Shown piece after piece: positions 42,792-49,768 of a stretch of 49,768 nt of DNA. The position numbers were made by a program, and so were the translations under genes. The stretch's first letter is position 1. Each line of letters opens with the position of its first letter. The stretch covers positions 1 to 49,768 of the forward strand of contig SWBL01000360.1 in assembly GCA_024195585.1 (NCBI GenBank), read 5' to 3'. The notes beneath the pieces were generated by a model. That model did not search any database and was not told the origin of the DNA. It saw nothing but the letters and a program-made list of their open reading frames with translations. This DNA comes from Aureobasidium sp. EXF-3400. Taxonomy: Eukaryota > Ascomycota > Dothideomycetes > Dothideales > Saccotheciaceae.

Positions 42792-43803
42792 CTTCTCCTG
42801 CGCTACAATCAGCAATCTACTCTTACTCCTGGTGATCATGATCAACTATCTTGCATTAACTTACTGATCTGGAAGGCAAGGGGCTCTATATGCTTGTTCG
42901 AATACCCGAGAATGGCACAAAGCTGAACCAAAAATTTCATTGTCTGAAAGAATTCTGAATCGTTTTATGTGGTTTGCAAGGGAGTGCCGAGACGTTCTTG
43001 CTTAGTCGTATCGACCATAGACCCGCATGTCTGGGATTGATGTTTCGTGGATGTTCTCAAAATGTTCTGAGACTTTTTTTCTTGTTTCCTTCTGTGGTAA
43101 CTCATTGTTTGGTATCATGATTTGAGGTTAGATATGTCAGCTGTCTCATAGAGAGGGGGTTCGTCATCTACCTCGTCGTTGCTCCATCGTGTGCCTGGGA
43201 TGTTGCTTTGGGTGTGCGATCTTGGTGTCTCTCCAATGCACCTACAGTTCGAAAGTAGTTATCAAACGTCATGATATTAACTACTTTTCATAGGTGACAC
43301 TCAAGAGACATCGACTCTACAATGCTTTCAGAGGAGATAACTACATCTCGTAATCCTTTTTTGCATTTGTACAATGAATGTATTTGCATGTTATCGGTAG
43401 ATGGAGCTGGGTTTCGGACAAGAGTATTTTAAAACCTTGAATCCTGGATATCTCCATCATTGTACATATGTTTGGCCAACCAGTTGTATCATCAGACTAG
43501 CTTCATATCACCACTCGCAATCTTATGGTATGTTACAGGTATAAGATACGGACGAAGTCGCCAGTCAAGTTTTAGTCTTGACAATGCTTGTTTATGGTAT
43601 GACCCTGACCACAAACGGCCCCTAAAACCCACCAGCCATTGAAAGTCACCACAAGCAGTTTCGAACAATTGCTTTCCAGGAAGAGAGACCCATGTGCACT
43701 TTCTATTTACTTCCCAGAACAAACAATATTGTTTAGTCCTTCTCTACCACTTGTATCCACAACATCTACCCCCCAACCTCTTCTCCCGACAGCAAAAGAA
43801 CTT
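42792..43803. other. Intergenic region upstream of the Zn2Cys6 gene
   Basis: About 1.0 kb, containing the promoter and probable 5' UTR intron (about 42867-42800) of the Zn2Cys6 gene and the 3' UTR of the DUF89 gene. No other gene or repeat is recognised. Confidence 0.5.
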
Positions 43804-45709
43804 CTACTTCTTCTTGCCATCGCACAGCTGCACAACAGCATATTTGCCGCTCCAAGCCCATTTACGGGCATCGCTGTCTCCGCCGCCGTTTTCTGTGTTG
43901 CGGAGGCGTTCGTCTTCGCCTTGGGGCAGCCCGACTACGACGTCGGCTTTGCAGGTGCGTAGGGCGAGGGTGCGCATGCCTGAGCCGGGACCTAGAGGGC
44001 CGATGGCGGTGGTGAAGGGGGTTGTGGGGTCCCATGCTGCCTGTTGTTACGAATTAGGTTAGCAAATTTCACGTCCAACGCAACCCCAAAACAAGAAGAG
44101 AAATGACGAAAAAAGGAAAATGATACTTACGTCTCCAGTCAACTTGCGGTAGTTCAAATCACCCTTGAAAATGACCAATTCACTCGTCTTGAGATCCTCG
44201 AACAATGCTTCAGCAGTACCAGGAAGTCTCCAGTAACTGCCTGCTTCAGTCCAGAATCTGTTGGGTCTGAGCACAATCTTTCCCTCTGCATACAATTCAC
44301 TCCAGTTCTGGAACAACTGCTGCAGATCCGCGGATTCTTGCTCGGAGAGTTTGGATGGTGTGACGCCCTTGGCTTGGTCGTCTTCAGAGGGAGACTCGTA
44401 AAAGTCCTTTGCGTTGACCAAGACAGTCAAGAGGTCCGAGAAGTCTTTGGGTACGACGTCGGAAACGAACCAGGGGATGTTCTTGGGGTGTAGAACGACT
44501 GTGGTGGCCAAGCCAGCTTGCAGAAGGTATCCGGCGAGGATTACATCGACGAAGAGTTCGAAGCCTGCGTTGTCGAGAACGATGTCTACACGGCGTTCCT
44601 TGGTACCTTGACTCTTGGCTGCATGAAGCAGTTCAAAGGCTGCATCAAAGTCATTGGCAATGATGTTTTTCTCTGCTGCTTTTCTTGCCTTGGAGCCTTG
44701 CAGTTTTTGGATATCCTCGTAGGTCAGGTTGGTAAGGAGTGAGAGATCTGTAGCGTTGCCCCAGAGACAGATTTCGCACATCTCAGTGAAGAGTATCTTC
44801 TCAGCTGCCACACGTTCCTCATCTGATTGGGATGAAGCAGACTTTGAAGAGAGTTGTTTGGTGAGTTCGTTGTAACGAGAAGCGAGTTCCAGAACTGCAG
44901 GACGGGACGAGCGGAAAGTGGACATCTTTTGCTTGTTAAAGACGTCGTAATTCTTCCAGTGGGTGGAGAGTTTGAAGAGAGTGGACATGCGGCGGTACAG
45001 GTAACACTCCGAGTAAAGCCATGGTACACTGAACCATTTAGGGTTGCCGAGCTGTTCTAGTTCCTTGTTGTAACCCTCGATGTCGCCTTGCCCATCGTCG
45101 GCCAGTGGTCTGTCTACTCGTCAGTGTCGTGAGCAAAAGACTGTATTCATTTACTCACGTAAGCTGGCGATCGTGCTGCAACTCATACTTGAGCTTGGCG
45201 AGCTCGGAAACAATGTTCTTGCCCTCTGCCTGCTTTTCGGAGTCCTCAGTCTTGCCGACTGCCTTGTGCAAGTCATCAATGGCACCTGTCTGGGGCACTT
45301 GTTAGCAAATTGTCCTCGAACTCCGCTTATAAGACGATTCCCATTTCTCTCGCCATGAACAGTTGAATCATAGCAGCCGTAGCGGATCTGATAGATCATA
45401 AATATCGAAGCTCAATTGTCGACTGAAATCCAGAGATACTCCTGACAACAGAACGCATGCTATCCAGGAGGTCGACCCCGCACCAGGAACACCGAGAGCA
45501 ACAATCCAAACTGATCAAGACCTCCGAAGAAAGAGGCAGAGCAAACCCAGTAGATACGTACAAGAATAACAGGCCAGCGGTCGCGCGCAGAAATGGACGC
45601 AAATGATGTCTTGTCCGAAGTCTGGTAAAGAGCTGTAGATGCCACAATCAGTATCTTTACATTGCAAACATTGTTGAGCATACTCACGCGTCTTAGTATC
45701 AAACTCCAT
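43804..45709 (-). CDS. DUF89/ARMT1-type damage-control sugar-phosphate phosphatase
   Basis: Five exons, 45709..45688, 45632..45562, 45289..45159, 45109..44131 and 44040..43804, encode 479 residues, close to yeast Ymr027w (470). The first three exons give SISARDRWPVIL, TGAIDDLHKAV and LKYELQHDRQLTPL, the helical N-terminal region. The catalytic part has NPKWFSVPWLYSECYLYRR, the metal-binding VDIVLDNAGFELFVD (D-N-x-G-x-E), VLHPKNIPWFVSDV, FWTEAGSYWRLP and KGDLNYRKLTGD. These metal-dependent enzymes hydrolyse harmful or overflow sugar phosphates such as fructose-1-phosphate; the human homolog ARMT1 was also reported as a methyltransferase. The last exon ends WSGKYAVVQLCDGKKK. Intron 2 (45561..45290) is 272 nt, long for this window. 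The promoter carries a 13-bp direct repeat. Confidence 0.93.
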
Positions 45710-46023
45710 GATTGCGATTAATGTCACAAAAGAGATATTAGAGAAAAAAAAAATGTTGAACAGGAAGTGTTTGGTTTGACGTGAAGCAACCACAGCATGC
45801 TGTGTCATCGAACAGCTTCGGCTACGCTAGCCAAGTCTGTCGTTCCCGGCTACGCTAGCTGAAAACGCAAATCATGTTGCTGCCACGTTTTTGCGGCCCA
45901 CGTTCCTTGCCTTTCGCATCCACATTTTATGAACACCGAAACCGACCGATCAGCCAAAAGTGCGACGACACATGGACCGCAACGAAAAAAGTGTTTGCAA
46001 TCAACTATTGCGCAAAAGCAATG
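45710..46023. promoter_or_regulatory. Promoter region of the DUF89 gene
   Basis: CGGCTACGCTAGC occurs twice in the same orientation, 45819..45831 and 45847..45859, starting 28 bases apart and 110-150 bases upstream of the start codon. Minus-strand T-runs at 45985-46015 may terminate tRNA-Ala. Confidence 0.5.
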
Positions 46024-46118
46024 TGGAGTAGCTGGGAATCGAACCCAGAACCTTCTCCAACTCAGGACTGCTCAGAGAGCAATGCTAAGAAGATGTCATA
46101 CCACTAGACCACAACCCC
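46024..46118 (-). tRNA. tRNA-Ala (AGC), intron-containing
   Basis: A 95-nt gene. The acceptor strands GGGGTTG and CTACTCC pair with a G3-T70 wobble, the tRNA-Ala identity element, and one T-T mismatch at 6-67; the discriminator is A. The D arm holds GTGGTCTAGTGGTATGAC. The anticodon stem TCTTC/GGAGA carries the loop TTAGCA, anticodon AGC, followed by an intron of about 23 nt. The T arm CTGGG-TTCGATT-CCCAG is perfect. The D arm is not the commonest form for fungal Ala, so the isotype is slightly less sure. Confidence 0.82.
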
Positions 46119-46227
46119 AATTGATGGCTGAAAAATGCTTGATTACAGATATTTTTCAAGGGCTAGCAGGATCTCTCTGCCTCCGCCTTCCTGTGCCTCC
46201 AATCCCTCATACTCTCTCTAGCGGAGG

Positions 46228-48951
46228 TCATCTGCGCCAAACATGCGAGCTAGTGTGATTGCTATAGTAAGTATGCGACGCCACTGGTACAGTGGCCGTT
46301 CTGGTCATTGGCAAGAACATACTCGAGGCCGAAATGCTCAAGTAACCTGCTTGTGACTCGGACAATGCCTGCGTACTGTTCTGTGGGAAACCACCAGGCA
46401 TAGTGCCGGTTTGACTGTTTTGACCAGTCTTCAGAAGTGCTAGCAAACTGTAGTGGCCACCAACAACGGGTCTTGCTATGAAGGTCGGGCCGCCCACAGG
46501 GTAGCCTCCGGTACCAACAGTATCGAAAAGATCACCGAAGGGCAACCCGGTGCTCGTATTGTTGAGCCAGTATGCTAGCGAATTCACAAAGAGTCGACGA
46601 GTCTCGGGGGAGCATGTTGCTGCTGTCCACATCTCCCAGTCAGACTTAGTGTAGGTATGCCTACTGTCGAGCTGGACCTGCAATTGTTCAGTCAGGGGTT
46701 TGCAAGATAAACATCAGTAGCTGACTTACACCAAAGACCTGAGAGATGGTGGGATACCACTCGCTCTGCATATCATAGAGACTTTGAGGAATGATACCAA
46801 GATTCAGAAGCTTGTCAGGATAGGTGTTGTAAAGCAAACCAAAAGACGCACGACTTTGATAGGCGAGCATAGTGTGGGCACCGCTAGGGTCGATCGCAAA
46901 TTGCTCCCATCGAGTGTAGTAAGCAGAAGCAGTAGCCGAGTAGTTGGCAGCCGCTGAAAGGTCACCTACTGCCTCAGAGATGAAGGACATTGCTTTCAGT
47001 CCCACAATACCCTTGATGGCCAAGTTAGTCTGGTTGGCAAGCGTTCCAGCAAAGTCATCGGTGCTCAATTGTGCCTCTGGGATTAGCGAGTATTGAGTCA
47101 CGTAACTTGCCCATTGACGGAATTTGGCGTAGTTCTGAGAGAGGAAGCTTGCATCGCCAGTGAATTTGAAGTAAGCACAAGCCATCAGAAGCATGTTGCC
47201 ACTTTCCTCGACTGGCATGTACTCGTCGTTGCCTTCGACATGGCCAGTAGCATTGGGGAAATGTGTGCCCAGATCGTGCATGCTGTAACCATTAGGGTAG
47301 AATCCATTCTCTTGATTATAGAGCAACGGATTCAACACAAGTTTAAGCATCAGAGGATTGGCGTACAGGTAGAAGGGTAACGCCGGAAAGACAACGTCCA
47401 CAGTATTCACGTTTCCATCACTCGAGATCTCTTTTTGGAACAGGAGCGGTTCACCTGGCACGATGGAAGATAAGTTGCCGTATTGAAGGTTGGGTGGAAC
47501 AGTCAGAACGTAGGCTCCCATGACCTGGCGTGCACTCAAAGCGACGATAGCATAATAGCTTTCAGCTTCCGAAACATCGGGTACAGCAATACCGCTAAAG
47601 TTGTTGGGATCGAGGAAACCATAACCGTTGCTTGAATCAAAGATGTAAGCTTGACCATATTGGTCTGTGCCGTGATCTTCTTCGCCTGAAGCATTGACAT
47701 AGGATGGAGGAGGTGATGGGGTGCTGTTGCTGTAGATCGGTTCTGGAGTGGTCGAGTAGTACGCTTGGACGTCTGCCTTGAGTTGAGCTTCGAAATCGGC
47801 TCCCTTGGCTTGGCTGGTCGCAAAATCGTTGTAGTGAAACTCAATGAGATCAAACAAACTATCTCCGTAGCACTCCGTCCACCACGGTTGGAGAGGAACA
47901 AGCCCATCTGAAGTCAGAAATCTGATGACATTTTGTTGCACCGTTCCGAGAGTGTAGAGTGCACTCCCTGACGTTGCTGAGCCGAAATCATGTACGAATG
48001 CGAAAATAGGCTCCTTGCTTTGAGCACCACGGTAACCAGAGTCCACTATGTCAGTGAGTCCGAGGCTTGTGACATAGTTGTACCGAAGGTCGAGTGAGTA
48101 GCCACTCTGAAAGCTAAAGTTTTGAGCTTGGCCGGGGCTCGAGGAGTAGGTGAAGTTGCCCCATTGCGGGAAGTCGGCCTGCTCTCCAAACTCATATTGA
48201 ATTTCTTGGGCGAGCACCCAGCTGTAAACAGCAGATGCATGACCTGTCGCATTACCACTACCATTGACAGCTGAGGCTCCCTCAAACAGGTTCCAAACCA
48301 CGGTCGTGTTAGTCTCCGGTGAAATCCAACCTGCATTGACATCGCTGTATAATTGGACATCGTGGGCCTGATTGTCCGTACTGTGAAAGCTGACTTCAAG
48401 GTAGCTAAGAGGCACACTGGTCCGGCAAAGGTCCTGTGGTATGACGGGGCTGAAGAAGCTCGCAACAAGGTCGACAGGTCCGGCACGAATAGTGAAATTT
48501 GAGTACTGCGAATCAAACGAGACGGCGAGTTGAGAAGCAGTTTTAATGTTCTTGAGGGGCGGGAGAGATTGCAGACCAGTACCCAGATACTCGTAAGCGA
48601 TTTGATCCACGACAATGATACCTTCCCAACCAGCAGCGTTTCCAGGCCAGAACATAGCTCCATTCGTGTTGAGGGTGCCATTGTTGGCAGTAGATGTCCA
48701 AATGCTGGTGTAGGGGCTACGGACAGCAAGAGGTATAGCTGGAGGCCGAACAGGCGAGTAAGATGGATCCTTGTGCCTACAGATCATAAGCAAGAGTCTT
48801 GAAAGAGGCACTCAACGATGCAGATGTCGAGGCATAGCAAGCTCTACCTGTTGGAATCGTAATTCTGGGTGTACGGGTCCTGTGCCCAAGCAGTCAGAAC
48901 AAGCGATGCAAATAGAAACACTCTGGCCATGGCGATGGATGAGACGAGCAT
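46228..48951 (-). CDS. Secreted glutaminase-like protein (GtaA family)
   Basis: Three exons, 48951..48848, 48776..46730 and 46677..46228, encode 866 residues from the first in-frame ATG; ATG 48930, seven codons later, is an alternative. The N-terminus is a signal peptide (ARVFLFASLVLTAWA-Q). The mature start HKDPSYSPVRPPAIPLAVRSPY and TSIWT, WPGNAAGWEGIIVVD, the SLPPLKNIKTASQL segment, VQLYSDVNAGWISPE, FEGDDxxxx-like surroundings and the C-terminal GTHFPNATGH, EYMPVEESGNML, DWEMWTAA match the DUF5127/DUF4965/DUF1793 architecture of fungal glutaminase A, which hydrolyses extracellular glutamine. Many N-x-S/T sites support secretion. It is longer than the roughly 690 residues I recall for Aspergillus GtaA. 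Activity is inferred from the family; some DUF1793 proteins are uncharacterised. Confidence 0.88.
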
Positions 48952-49678
48952 TGTTGAGATGCTCGGGATTTTGACGAAGAACTACATGAATTTATGTGCA
49001 ACCGGGAGGGCAAGTGCGGAGAAGGAACGAGGGAAGGATCGATGGCTGGCCGGTCTTGCCCATTGCATGCCCCGCTACCTCCCCGTATGCTATATGTAAA
49101 GCGTGTAGTTGTTAAAATGCACAATACTGATACGAAAAATAACAGTGTCCACTGAGAAGCAACGATTTGTCGGCTTTCTTTGGCTACATCTCTGTCTCTG
49201 AATACTTTGTGTCTTTTTATAGTGTACACTTTGCTCTCTGCGTAGTCGGAGGTCGATGGATTCAATCGAAGTTACAGACTTTGGCACACGGGGAGGTAGC
49301 ATTATGCAGACCGCGGCCGGCTCGACAGAAGCAAGCTTGATGCGGAGAAAGAAGAGGGGGATCATCGATACCGCGAATCGATCAGGCCGACGCTGTGCAG
49401 ATGCATTTGCTGTGGTGATTGATGCTATGCAAGATATATGAATACGTGTTACAGAGGCACTGGTTCAAGAACAGGGTCGTACTGTTGCTCGGCGAAGGTG
49501 CAATAAAGTATTACTATCCAAGAGATTTGATGGACACTGCTAGTGGGGAAGGATTCTCGGCGCAGGCTAAATAAAAGCGAGGATGTGAGGCTATTCGAAG
49601 GCTGGAGCTGGCAGGGTCGAGATTTCGCTAAATGCAAAAAAGGATATATTCGATCTATCTACGGCAACCTCCATCAAT
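48952..49678. promoter_or_regulatory. Promoter region of the glutaminase-like gene
   Basis: About 730 bases between the start codon and tRNA-Tyr. CCCCGC at 49070..49075 is a CreA-type site (GCGGGG on the minus strand) about 120 bases upstream. A single match of this length is expected by chance fairly often. Nothing else is recognised. Confidence 0.4.
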
Positions 49679-49766
49679 CTCTTCTTAGCTCAGTTGGTTT
49701 AGAGCGTCTGACTGTAATTGTTCGATTGTCATCAGAAGGTCCTTTGTTCGACTCAGAGAGAGGAGA
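49679..49766 (+). tRNA. tRNA-Tyr (GTA), intron-containing
   Basis: An 88-nt gene at the window's right edge. Acceptor strands CTCTTCT and AGAGGAG pair with one wobble and begin with C1-G72, the eukaryotic tRNA-Tyr identity pair; the discriminator is A. The D arm is TAGCTCAGTTGG...AGAGC. The anticodon stem TCTGA/TCAGA holds CTGTAA followed by an intron of about 14 nt, as is universal for tRNA-Tyr. The T arm is CTTTG-TTCGACT-CAGAG. The terminator would lie past the window. Confidence 0.94.
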
Positions 49767-49768
49767 TT

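Noticed and set aside
48046..48729. 227-codon minus-strand frame
   Set aside because: It overlaps the glutaminase-like gene in another frame, and the family motifs are all in the longer frame.

Overview
The window is nuclear DNA of a filamentous ascomycete (Pezizomycotina). A Dothideomycete is my best guess, from overall protein flavour only. The evidence is many genes with 1-6 short GT-AG introns (mostly 41-75 nt, CTAAC/CTGAC-type branch sites), dispersed single tRNA genes (three of four with introns), and family members typical of moulds: a LaeA-like methyltransferase, a choline oxidase/betaine aldehyde dehydrogenase pair, a TRF/Taz1-type telomere protein and a GtaA-like secreted glutaminase. 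I found no transposon, rRNA, CRISPR array or polyketide/peptide synthase. Exon boundaries were worked out by hand from splice signals, reading-frame phase and family conservation.

Layout. 1-10.4 kb: 3' part of ribosomal protein uS7; a coiled-coil protein (-); a LaeA-like methyltransferase (-) divergent from an FAD monooxygenase (+); an ABC1/ADCK mitochondrial kinase-like protein (-) divergent from Rtf2 (+). 11-23.3 kb: choline oxidase (-) divergent from betaine aldehyde dehydrogenase (+), together a complete choline-to-glycine-betaine module; a Taz1/TRF-like telomere protein (-); a Gdt1 family cation transporter with a long lumenal extension (+); pantothenate kinase (+). 23.5-30.1 kb: tRNA-Gly, a kelch protein (-), tRNA-Thr, two tandem small membrane-protein genes (+) whose promoters carry the same two sequence blocks, and a Brr6/Brl1 nuclear-envelope protein (-). 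30.6-39.3 kb: a 1,222-residue disordered protein (-), a 2.2-kb gene-poor stretch, an Asteroid/XPG-like nuclease (-) divergent from Got1 (+). 39.5-49.8 kb: DAHP synthase (-), a small protein with a C-terminal Cys2His2-like tail (+), a minimal Zn2Cys6 protein (-), a DUF89 damage-control phosphatase (-), tRNA-Ala, a secreted glutaminase-like protein (-) and tRNA-Tyr (+).

Most genes are unrelated housekeeping genes in ordinary eukaryotic arrangement. Three neighbourhoods look functionally linked: the choline oxidase/BADH pair, the methyltransferase/monooxygenase pair, and the tandem membrane-protein pair. The last is the best candidate for something undescribed: two diverged proteins of no family I recognise, with duplicated promoter blocks at nearly identical distances from their start codons.
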